This document shows, one piece after another, positions 37,879 through 48,300 of a stretch of 64,000 nucleotides of DNA. The notes beneath the pieces were generated by a model. The model worked only from the letters and a program-made list of their open reading frames with translations. It did no database searches and had not been told where the DNA came from. Source of the DNA: Manihot esculenta (lineage: Eukaryota; Streptophyta; Magnoliopsida; Malpighiales; Euphorbiaceae); contig NC_035176.2 of the NCBI RefSeq assembly GCF_001659605.2, positions 28,700,716 through 28,764,715 of the forward strand, given 5' to 3'. Made by a program: the position numbers and the translations under genes. Each line of letters begins with the position of its first letter. Position 1 is the first letter of the stretch.

Positions 37879-39546
37879 TTCTGTAACGACCCGAAAATCG
37901 GACCGCTACCGGCGCTAGGATCCGGGTCGACTTAAGGCCGCCGGGACCCGTAGCAAGCCTGACATAGGACCTGTAAACCTGTATAATCCCATTCATGATC
38001 AACAATAAGCATAAAAATTAAAACTTTCCTTTGCATACTCATCAACCAAACTCAACCTGTGCATAAACATTAACATAACCTTGATCCCTCTGTGGGATCT
38101 CATCTGTGCCCTCAAAGGGATAACATAACCTGTGTTGAGCTGGTTTACATAAACATCATCAAAATCTCTAAGATCATGTATAAAGAGGGATACAACATTC
38201 TATGGTCAAGTACACACTAACATCCATAAAACTCATTACATAACTGTACTATACTTTTACATTACAATTTGATCATGTCCATTGCTATCTATTACATAAG
38301 CATGACTTCTTTACTTTATCCGGACTCCCGCACTATATCCTGAACCTGAAAGCCTGGGGGTAAAGGGAGAGGGGTGAGCTAGAAGCCCAGTGAGTAGAGC
38401 TATTAAAACACATTAACACTATGCTCTATGAAATGCATCATAACACAAACAATTCACAAAAGGGTTGGGTGAACTCGTCACCAATTAGTCCAAGTTAACT
38501 CTGTGCCAGGCCTGTAGAATGGGGTCCTGGTCTTTCCTGTCAGAACATACATCACTTACCATTTTCCCAGGGCCTACTCTGGCTCCTGGTCTTCAAGTCC
38601 CATAACCGTACTAGACCATAGGGTGGAACCCTGGTCTTTCCTTACTCTGTGCCAGGCCTGTAGACTGGGGCCTGGTCTTTCTTACTCTGTGCCAGGCCTG
38701 TAGCATGGGGCCTGGTCTTCCTGTCATGGACTAACTGGGTCATCCGACATTCACCCACATCAACAATAATCTATGCAATGCGGCATATTCGTGAAAACTA
38801 ATGCAATCATCCTATTGCATAATCATGATGCATGAAACATGATAAAGCATTTAATTTAAAAGATTAAGTTTTAGTTCCACTCACCTCTGGCTGACTCTGA
38901 CAATACCGAAGCAGCTGAACTCACTGCTGAGGTCCTCGGTTCCTCGGGTCCGAACCTACACAGGTGGACTCCAATGAGGGACCAAACATATATAAACATA
39001 ACTCTAATATATCCCCCAAAAACCCCCTAAAACATTATGAAAACATCACAGGAAATATGCATGAAATGGCTGAACAGGGCACTTTCGGCGGCACCTTCGG
39101 CGGCCGAAAGTCCTGGACAGAGACGAAACTCAGCTAGGTTCGGCGGCACCTTCGGCGGCCGAAAGTGCCAGACAGAGACGAAAGTCTCTTTTCGGGGGCA
39201 ACTTCGGCAGCCGAAAGGCCTGCCTCCCCAGCCATGTTCGGCGGCCGAAAGTACCTTCGGCTGCCGAACCTGGTTTTTGCCAAAAGGGCAGAAACTTGGC
39301 TCCCTTTGCACATTTCGCCTCCAAACCTTCCAAACATGCATATTTTTCAACCAAAGCATGCATACAAGTTCCTAGGGGCCTCAAACATGCATATACCCCA
39401 TCTACAACACTTCAAACATACTCAAACAACACACATTGTTCAAAACATCAATATATATCCATAACTCAACATATAACCTAACATGCATTTCTACCCTTAG
39501 ATCTTGCATAAAACTTGTTTAAAACACATATGGAGCTTAAGATCGG

Positions 39547-39560
39547 CTCTTACCTCTTGA
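39547..39560 (-). promoter_or_regulatory. Candidate 5' splice donor in the LTR leader
   Basis: Minus-strand TTCAAGAG|GTAAGAG, intron start at 39553, is close to the ideal plant donor. The same site is in the 3' LTR at 31935 and in all solo LTRs. Confidence 0.5.
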
Positions 39561-39785
39561 AGATCGAGAGGAAGACGACCTAAACTTGGAGATCCACGGA
39601 AATGAGCTCCTGAGTTCCCAAAGCTCCAAAACTTGTTTCAAAAGCTTAAATCTTCACAACCAAGTGAAAACAAGTGAAAATCTCGAAAGATTTAGAGGAA
39701 GAACATCAAAAATGGGTGAGGGACGGCGGAAAGCTCACCTTGGCCGAAATGGGGAGAAAAAGCTCGCCCATTTTCGGCTAAGGGA

Positions 39786-39799
39786 CCCTTTTATAGTGG
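39786..39799 (-). promoter_or_regulatory. LTR promoter TATA box
   Basis: Minus-strand CCACTATAAAAGGGTCC is a textbook TATA box about 360 bp into the LTR. It implies transcription start near 39760 and an R/U5 of about 1.9 kb. The 3' LTR copy is at 32171-32177. Comparable sites occur in the solo LTRs at 3520-3527, 18743-18752 and 45940-45946. Confidence 0.65.
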
Positions 39800-40152
39800 C
39801 TGGCCAGACCACGTTCGGGGGCCGAATGTGCCTCCGCATCCATGCAAATGTTCGGCGGCCGAACATGAGGTTCGGCGGCCGAACCTTGACTTCCCTCACT
39901 CATGCTTTCGGGGGCCTAACGTGCCTCCAAAACGCATGCATGTTCAGCGGCCGAACTTGACTTTCGGCGGCCGAACCTGGGTTTTCCTCCAAAGCTATTT
40001 CATGCAAAAACTCATTTAATTTCATACTTTAAAACATTAAAATACATGAAAACATTTAATAAAACATGATTCTACCCTTCTAGAAGTCTCCGACATCCGA
40101 GATTCCACCGGACGGTAGGAATTCCGATACCAGAGTCTAGCCGGGTATTACA

Positions 40153-40348
40153 GAAATCCTTCTTAAGACAATGGCTCAAGCGCTTCCAAATTACACAATG
40201 GGTGTGTTCTTGCTACTTCTTTCTTTATGTTCTGCACTAGAGAAGACAATAAACAATTTTTGGTGGGGTTCTCATAGAGATTCATCCTGTGGGATTAATT
40301 AGATGTCTTGGGCAAGGTTGTGCAATGCAAGGAGGCTGGTGGTTTGGC
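40153..40348 (+). pseudogene. LINE fragment (RT thumb / downstream)
   Basis: It continues the plus-strand LINE from 30263 after the gypsy insertion. The joined reading resembles GKEILLKTMAQALPNYTMG, a conserved L1-type segment, then NNFWWGSHRD. It ends at the solo LTR at 40349. Confidence 0.85.
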
Positions 40349-41627
40349 TATAACGACCTGAGAACAGGGCCGCTACCGGCGCTAGGGTTTAGATCGACTT
40401 AAAGTTGCTGGAATTCGTAGCAAGCCTACTATACATCCTGTTACACTTGATAAAATCCCATACATGATCACAAGAAAACATAAACATTCCATGAACCCAG
40501 GCTCAATCTGTGCATGTATCAAAACTGAGAATATAAAACCCATACTAGAGCCCTTATCAAATGCTCCAGTACGGTAAACATCACATGCTTCAAGCTTAGT
40601 TCAAACATAAACTCATAACTAAAACTTTTACATAAGAATCATGTAAACAGGGATTACAAGGTCAAAAACTAGGGCAAAGCACAATTCTAAAACCATAAAG
40701 TAATACATGTCCACATCTATACTATTACAAAAGGCTATACCAGCAACTCAGCCGACTTTCCCGAACTAACTCTGATCCTGCAAACCTGGGGTTAGGAGAA
40801 AGGGATAAGCTACAAGAGTCTAGTGAGCAGAACAATTCACAGTTCAACAAATATATGATTGAATGAAATGCGTCACAATACAAACAATTCACATCAAGAT
40901 GGATTTGTCACCAGTAACTCTCTACAAATTATAATAGTGCCCGGCCCACGGCGGGTGCTCCTCAAGACTTCCTCTTAAATATAACATAAGATAATAAATC
41001 CATAGTGCCAGGGGCATAGAATGGGCCTCGACATGGACTTTCTCTTACATATTGCTAGGGGCGTAGAATGGGCATCGACCTGGACTTTTGTATACATCAT
41101 AACATATCATACTTGAGGGCTAGTGGGTCATCCAATATCCATCCAGAAAACAGTAAATTATGCAATGCATCATATTCGTGAATTCTAATGCAAACAACCT
41201 AATACATATACATGGCATTCGTGATGCATGAGCATGCTTAAAAAACTTGATTACTTTAAAATAATAGATTAATTCTGTTCTACTCATCTCTGGCTGACGC
41301 TCGTCTAAAACTGACGCAATTATCTCACTGCAGACCTCTACGGTCTCCCAAGTCCGATCCTACACAGATGGACTTAAATGAGGGGCCAAACATAACTTTT
41401 ATAAAACTCTAAACAACTCTCCAAGAACCCTCTAAAACATACCAAAACATGTATATAAAGCAAGCAGGGGAAGGCTGGGTAGGGGACTTTCGGCGGTACA
41501 TTCGGCGGCCGAAGGTCCTTCATAGATCCGAAAGTTAGTAACTTTCGGGGGCAAGTTCGGCGGCCTAAAACCCTTCGCAGATTCAAAAGTCAGTAACTTT
41601 CGGGGGCAGATTCGGTCCTAAACCCTT

Positions 41628-44600
41628 TGTTAGTGTATTTTCCCTAGGCCATTATCTTGAACCTTTTTGTATGTCGTTTTGGTTATTAATAAAAGAGATT
41701 TTTACTATCATTATTATTTGTTTGCATGTTACATAATAATGATTAATATCCCTGGTTACTTATTATTATGTTGATAATAATAAAATATAACTAGTATGGT
41801 TATTGATTGATAATCATGAGATGATTATGTATATGTTGATATAATTCAATAATGTAACGACCCCAAAATAGACCGTCATCGGCGCTAGGATTCAGGTCGG
41901 CTTAAGGCCGCCAGAACTCGTAGCAAGCCTGCTATACTCTCTGTGTACCTGTAAATCTCATACATGATCATACATTTTTTGTGAAAATAAAAACTCTTTG
42001 CTGAACCACGGCTTAACCTGTGCATGCACTAGCTCTGTACTCTGTACTCTGTACTCTGTACTCTGTACTCCCTAACTAGAGCTTGCTCTAGATGGGTTAC
42101 TCATACCTGTTAAACCTGGTTTTTCACATACTCTGTAAAACATATACATATATAGATCATGGACATAACAACAGATTTACAACACAACACAACTAAATCA
42201 AGCACAACTTTAACACAACTATTACATCTCTTTAAGTTACATGTCCACTCTAAGCTATTACAAGTCTCTTTACTCTTTCTGTACTTTGCTGGACTGTCCC
42301 TGTACACTGGACACTGAACCTGCAAAACTGGGGTTAAGGGAGTGGGATGAGCTCTATAGCCCAGTGAGTAGAACAGGAAAACATCTCAGTAAAATATGAT
42401 CTCATGAAATGCACCATATCACAGACAATCCATATCAAAGGTAAACCTGTCACCATATAGTCCCAGTAACTCTGTGCCAGGGCGTAGAATCGAGCACCTG
42501 GTCTTCCTGTGATATATGTATATGTGTCTATAACACCTCTGTACTTACCATTGCCAGGGCGTAGTCAAAGGCTCCTGGACTTTACTATATACCTGCCAGG
42601 GCGTAGTCAAAGGCTCCTGGACTTCCTGTCTGGAACTATTGGATCATTCAGCATTTACCCACACCAACAATATAGCTATGCAATGCACATCTTTGTGAGT
42701 TCTAATGCAATCAACCTATTGCATAAACATGATGCATGAAAGATGCTAAAAGCAGTTAATGTCTTAATTAAAATGAGTCATAAGTTTAGTTTCACTCACC
42801 TCTGGCTAACTGGACTGACTCTGCAGGCTTTGAACACTCTGAGCAAGACTCACTGCTGCTCTCTCTGGTTCCTCTGGTCTGTATAGGTACAGAGAAACTC
42901 AAATGAGGGACCAAACTAGCGTATGAACCACTCTATTAAACTCCCCAAGAATCCCCTTAAACTCACTTCAAAACTCATGCAAAGCATGCAAAGGAAAGCT
43001 GGACAGAACACTTTCGGCGGCAGGTTCAGCGGCCGAAAGTCCTCTCCAGAGACGAAACTCAAGCACCTTCGGCGGCCGAAGCTCTTCTTTCGGCAGCCGA
43101 ACTCTTTCGGGGGCTAGTTTCGGGGGCCAAAAGGCACTCCAGAGACGAAAGTCTCTAACCTTCGGCGGCCGAATCCCCCAAACAGAGCCGAACATGCAAA
43201 ACTCGCGGGGGCAAGCTGTGGTAGCCAAAGCCACCATGCAAGAGGTTCGGCGGCCGAATGCTCCTTCAGCTGCCGAACCTGAGTTCATCCAGAACTCAGC
43301 CCCGACAGCAAACAAGCTCCTCCATCCCTTCAAGCTCTCAACACATGCATCTACACACATATACTCATGTATATGTGTAAGGGGTCCCAAACTACCTAAG
43401 CACCCCAACAAACACATCAAAGATAACACATAATCATGCTTACATGCATAAACCATCAAAACAACACCCTTCATCACCCAAGCATGCATCTCTACCCAAC
43501 CTTTAGGATAAAACTGTTGTAAACCATTACAACATGTTCAAGATCTTCACTTACCTTCTGTAAACAAGAAGATGAACGATCTGAACAAAGAGAAATGGAT
43601 CAACTCCTCTTCAAAGTCATAAAATCTCAAAACTCAGCTTTTTGCTTCAAACTTTCAAAACCTTTTGAAACCTAACACAACTTTGCAGGAGCTGCTAATA
43701 AATCAGGGGAGACGTGGCCAATCTTCTGGACAGGGTTTGGAGCCAACACCTGTCCAAAATGCTGACTAAGGAATGCTCAATAGTTGGCTAGCCAACTCAG
43801 CTTCGGCTGCCGAATCGCATGCAAAACCATGCAACCTTCGAGGGCCGAATCTGAGCTTCGGAAGCCGAACATTGGGCATTTTCGGCGGCCGAACTTACCT
43901 TCGGCGGCCGAACTTGGCAAAAGTCCCCATAAACTTTTCTCTTCAAAACACATAGCATTTTAACTTAAAAACCTTAAAACAAAACATAACACTTAAGCAA
44001 ACATAAAGCCTACCCTTCGATAGAATTCCAACACCCCGGATTCCACCAGACGACAGGAATTTCGGTGCCGGATTCTAGCCGGGTATTACAAATAATAGAT
44101 ACTTGTTAGAGAACAAAGTATTGGATGGACCCGCACTGAGATCACTACATGGGTTATTGTCATAAGTGAATCTCAAAGTAGTTATATCTTAATCCTTTGA
44201 CTTGAGATTATCATAGTTTCCAATATAAGGACTGTTATGTTTTAACATAATCAAACATTGTCTTTAATCGGACAATCATAAAGGTTATAATTGAGCATAA
44301 TAGAAATTATGTAGAGGATATTGAACAATCAAGATAGAATTTGTCCCTTTCTTTGAGAGAGATATCTTCTAGGCCCCTCGATAAGTGAGACTGAGAAATG
44401 CATGGCCGTGCTCAAATGAATTGATAATGTGATCAATATCATTTGAATTTATCAGTCTACTTAGAGATCGAGAAATCATAAGTTTGAACATTATAAGTTT
44501 AATATTGACCATGACTTATGTTCAAACTAGATATCGTGTGACAAAGGGATTAATATATGTTCTATTTAATAGGCTTTATCGGACTATCGATTCTCATATT

Positions 44601-45312
44601 AATTGGGTAGTCATAATGTCTTGCTAGAGGCCGCTTATGATTTATGGGCCTTGTGGGACTGGGCCTATTGCCAATTAATATGAGTCTATTGGGTCACACA
44701 TAAAAGAACATTGTTGATGTATTATATTAATGGGCTAAAAGCCCATTAGTATAATTATTAATAATAAAGATGTTATTATTATTAATATTAAATATTATTA
44801 TGAGATAATAATATTTAAAAAATCAGCAGTCTATCTGTAACTGTTACAGATAAAAGATTCTTCGATTTTTCATATTAAAATAAACTATCACGTAAGATAT
44901 TAGAGTATCTGTGAGATTATGATAGTGGGTTATACACACAACTCTTTTGCGAAAAGAAGTGTGGAAAAACTGAAAGACTTAAAACGTATATAACTCCTGC
45001 TGCGAATTGTGGGGGAGACGTTTTTTTTTTAGAATTCGTTTTGAGCTGCAGATTGAAACACATAGTATATCCATCAGAGAGAGCTAGCACTCTAGAAGGA
45101 TAAGAGATGTTCGTGTGGATACCATAGCGGGTGTTCGTTGAAAAAGCAGCACCTTGAGTCCGGAATTGTATCTTCTCGTCGAGTCTAACAGGTTAGTAGC
45201 TTATCCTTCCTTTCGAATTAAACGAAGCACACGGATCCCGAGAAGAAAATAAGAGATTTTAATTTTTTCCGCTGCGTGTTTGGGTTGCAGTAAATCTCTG
45301 GGTTTTCTAACA
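41628..45312. mobile_element. Unclassified LTR (TGTTAG...CTAACA), probably solo, split by a nested LTR
   Basis: Its ends are the inverted pair TGTTAG and CTAACA, and CCCTT flanks it on both sides (41623-41627 and 45313-45317). Without the nested insertion it is about 1.44 kb (41628-41852 and 44096-45312). No coding sequence, primer-binding site or polypurine tract is seen, so it is best read as a solo LTR of another family (copia or gypsy undetermined) or a terminal-repeat-only element. A diverged relative lies at 46821-48174. Confidence 0.85.
41853..44090 (-). mobile_element. Solo LTR, Tekay-like Ty3/gypsy, subfamily A
   Basis: It starts TGTAACGACCCC and ends GCCGGGTATTACA, flanked by AATAA (41848-41852 and 44091-44095). 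It resembles the LTRs of the plus-strand full-length element: the same ACGCCCTGG/CCAGG hairpin units at 42475-42630 and the palindrome clusters at 43010-43280 and 43800-43915. A splice donor (ACAGAAG|GTAAGTG on the minus strand) is near 43555. It is the innermost layer of a four-level nest. A run of TCTGTAC units (42031-42069) is a local microsatellite. Confidence 0.93.
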
Positions 45313-46148
45313 CCCTTCACAGATCCGAAAGTCAATACTTTCGGAGACAGTTTAGGCGGCTAAAAGGATGCCTCTACCTGCAGGTACGGCGGCCGAACCT
45401 GGGTTCTCCAGTTTAGGCAGAACCCAATTCTGCCCTAGCATTCAGCCTCCCAAAACACTATAAAACTCATTTGTAAGGACCTCACAGCAACCAAACCTAT
45501 TGAACATACCTAAGAGACCTCAAAGACTGCCTCTAATCCAACATGCAACAACTTAAACACAAGAGAAAGCATGCATTAAGTACATTTAAACTCAAACCCT
45601 ACAACGAACAATAAGGACAAACATGCAACCAAAACCATTAAACCCTCAAAACACAAGCTAAAAACCTTTTGAAAACAAGAGAAAAGCAAGGGTTTAGGTT
45701 ACCTCTTGAAGACAACTATGGTGACAGCAACCCAAACTTGGAGAAAGAGGGAAATCGATCTCTGGAGGTCTCTAAGGTTTAAGACTTGAAATGCAACTCG
45801 GATCTTTAAAAACCGTAGTTAAAAACTTGTGAATTCTCCAGAAATTGAAGTAAAACGGCAAGAAGAACCAAAGAAGCGCATGAGATTACCTCTGTCCGAA
45901 AATGGAGAAGAGTTTCTCTCGATTTTTGGGCTGAAGGCCCTTTATAGGTGGCTGGAGAAGCCACCTTCGGCGGCTGGAGAAGCCACATTCGGTGGCTGAA
46001 CCTTTAAGCCTTACCAAAACTCAAATATTCACCTTATAAAAACCCTATTTTACCCTTATAAACATTTTGACTTCGAGATTCCGGATTCCGATGGAGATTT
46101 CCATCAGAAAATGGGAATTTCGATGCCAGAATTTAGCCGGGTATTATA

Positions 46149-46820
46149 TTGGCATTCAAGAATCTACACCTTTTTAATATGGTTATGCTTGGTAAGCAAA
46201 TGTGAAATTTCTTATCCAATCCAGATTCACTGGTTTCAAGAGTATTGAAGGCTTGGTATTATTTGCATTATTCTATCTTGGAAGCTCCACTTAGTAATAA
46301 TTCTAACTATACTTGGCATAGTTTATAGGCATCACAAGATTTGATTCATCAGGATAGCTATTGAAGGGTGGGTTCAGGAACTGATATCAATATATGGAGT
46401 GATCTTTGGCTGGAAAATTTTTGAATCCATACATCTGTACTGCTCCTCCTCTGGATTATGACTTGTACAAGGTTTCAGCCTTACGGGATGTTGATCGTGG
46501 TAGCTGGAATGTCTCGCTCATTAACCAATTATTTAACTCTTATGATAGGCAATTAATTTTTCAAATTCCTTTATCTACAAGACAGGTTAATGATAGATTG
46601 GTGTGGATGGGTGAGGATAAAGGTGGCTACTTTGTTTGAAGTACCTATAGATTGTTGTGTATTGTACATGTTTCTCCAGTGCCTCAATCCCTTTAGAGAA
46701 AGATTTGGTCTGTTGAGGTCCCTGGTAAAGTTTGAAATCTAGTTTGGTGAGCTATGCATGGTGTGCTTCCTACTGCTACTGCTTTGTTATCAAAAGAGAT
46801 TGATATTGATGGTGTCCTAT
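46149..46820 (+). pseudogene. LINE fragment (ORF2 C-terminal half)
   Basis: It resumes the plus-strand LINE after the solo LTR. 46406-46639 encodes part of the region between RT and the zinc-binding domain (WNVSLINQLFN, then DRLVWMGEDKGGYFV and STYRLL). It then reads toward the zf-RVT motif (HGVLPTATALLSKEIDIDG). An in-frame TGA follows GGYFV. It is interrupted again at about 46821. Confidence 0.8.
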
Positions 46821-48174
46821 GCGTTACATAATAAGTAACTAGGGATGTTAATCATTATTATGATGATAATAATAAAATATGACTAATATGATTATTGATT
46901 GATAATCATGAGATAATTATGTGTATATTAATATAAATTAATAATCATAGATATTTGTTAGAGAATAAAGTATTGGATGGACCCACATTAAGATCATTAC
47001 ATGGATTATTGTCATAAGTGATGTTTAAGATAGTTATGTTTTAATCTTTTGACTTGAGATTGTCATAGTTTCCGACATAAGGACTGTTATGTTTTGACAT
47101 AACTAAATATTGTCTTTAATCAGATAATCATAAAGGTTATGATTGAGCATAATAGAAATTATGTACAGAATATTAAACAATCAAGATAGAATTTGTCCAT
47201 CTCTTTGAGAGAGATATCTTCTGGGTCTCTCGATAAGTGAGACTGAGAAATGCATGGTCATGCTCAAATGAATTGATAATATGATCAATATCATTTGGTT
47301 TTATCAGTCTACTTAGAAATCGAAAAATCATAAGTTTGAACATTATTAGTTTGACATTGACCATGACTTATGTTCAAACTAAATATCGTGTGACAAAGGG
47401 ATTAATACATGTTATGTTTATTAGGTTTTATCGGACTATCGATCCTCATATTAATTTGGTAGTCATAACGTCTTTTTAGAGGCTGCTTATGATTTATGGC
47501 CTTGTTGGAATGGGCCTATTGCCAACTAATATGAGCCTATTGAGCCACACATAAAAAAAGGTCATTGATGTGCGATGTCACATTAATGGGTTAAGAGTTC
47601 GTTAGTATAATTAATAATAATATTAATTAAGATATTATTATTATTAATATTAATTATTTATAATTATTATAAGATAATAATATCTGCCGTCTATATGTAA
47701 TGGTTACATATAAAAAGTCTTTTCAATTTATTTTGAAAATGACTTATCGCATAGATATATTGATATCTGCGATTATGTGTCTGTTACGATTACCACAACT
47801 TTTTTATGAAAAGAAAAGTGTAAAAACATAAAGTATTTGAGAGAAAACAAGTGAACAAAACACACCTTCTTTGAGAGTTTTACAAAAAGTATGAGGCGAG
47901 TTTTTGTGATCGTTTTCTATACTGCAGATTTGAAGTACATAACTAATCCATCCGTTTAGAGAGCTAATATTGTAGATGGAAACGTTCGTGTGAATAGTAT
48001 TGAGGGTGTTTATTTCAAAAGCAATACCTTTAATTCGAAATAATTTCTGAAAATGTTATTTTTTTTTTTTTTTTTCGAATTAAATGAAACACTTGGATTT
48101 TAAAAAGGAAACAAAGACCTTTTATTTTTTTGCTGTGTAATTGTGACTTGCAATAATCTTTAGGTTTCCTTACA
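46821..48174. mobile_element. Truncated, diverged relative of the TGTTAG LTR
   Basis: It aligns with 41725-45312 minus the nested LTR: shared landmarks include TTACATAATAA, TTGATTGATAATCATGAGA, TTGGATGGACCC and GAGAGATATCTTCT. It lacks about the first 95 bp and ends GGTTTCCTTACA. It is inserted in the LINE, whose sequence resumes at 48175. It is clearly older than, or from a different lineage to, the copy at 41628. Confidence 0.75.
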
Positions 48175-48300
48175 GTTGTTGATGTGCTTTTCTCTGTTAT
48201 TATCAAATGATTGTGCTCTCCTCTTTACTGTTTGAAATTTATGGTTTCATAGAAATAGAAAGGTCTGGGATTCTACTGTGAGTTCTCCTGTTCATATTGC
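48175..48300 (+). pseudogene. LINE remnant, last recognisable piece
   Basis: A reading frame resembling NLWFHRNRKVWDST is the short segment after the zinc-binding motif of LINE ORF2. No RNase H-like domain follows, so the LINE is lost or truncated here. Confidence 0.6.

Larger units (their letters stand above)
30264..40152 (-). mobile_element. Full-length Ty3/gypsy retrotransposon (Tekay/Del-like chromovirus), subfamily B, intact ORF
   Basis: This 9889-bp element is complete: LTRs at both ends, primer-binding site, one uninterrupted gag-pol frame and a polypurine tract. A 5-bp GAAAT duplication flanks it (30259-30263 and 40153-40157). It interrupts the plus-strand LINE in opposite orientation; joining the flanks restores LINE sequence GKEILLKTMAQALPNY. 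I counted five differences between the two 2271-bp LTRs, all transitions, so insertion is young but older than that of the plus-strand copy. It has every part needed for transposition, and could be an autonomous copy if expressed. Confidence 0.97.
37882..40152 (-). repeat. 5' LTR of the minus-strand gypsy element
   Basis: 2271 bp. In the sense of the element: U3 of roughly 360 bp to the TATA motif (39795-39789), leader with TTCGGCGGCCGAA palindromes (39975-39810), a splice donor at 39553, a second palindrome cluster (about 39270-39074), CCAGG...CCTGG hairpins (about 38720-38500), then the primer-binding site. Confidence 0.95.
40349..46148 (-). mobile_element. Old solo LTR, subfamily C, split by a nested insertion
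   Basis: Its two parts are 40349-41627 and 45318-46148. Ends are TATAACGACC and GGTATTATA, where the family has TG...CA, so both terminal dinucleotides have mutated. TTGGC flanks it on both sides (40344-40348 and 46149-46153), which confirms the ends. On the minus strand it has a TATA motif (45940-45946), a splice donor near 45695 and decayed palindromes (41490-41620, 45340-45400). Divergence from the other LTRs makes it the oldest of the family here. Confidence 0.92.

Noticed and set aside
41628..45312. Classifying the TGTTAG...CTAACA element as a MITE or DNA transposon
   Set aside because: The 6-bp inverted ends with TG/CA and the 5-bp duplication fit an LTR better, and there are no long terminal inverted repeats.
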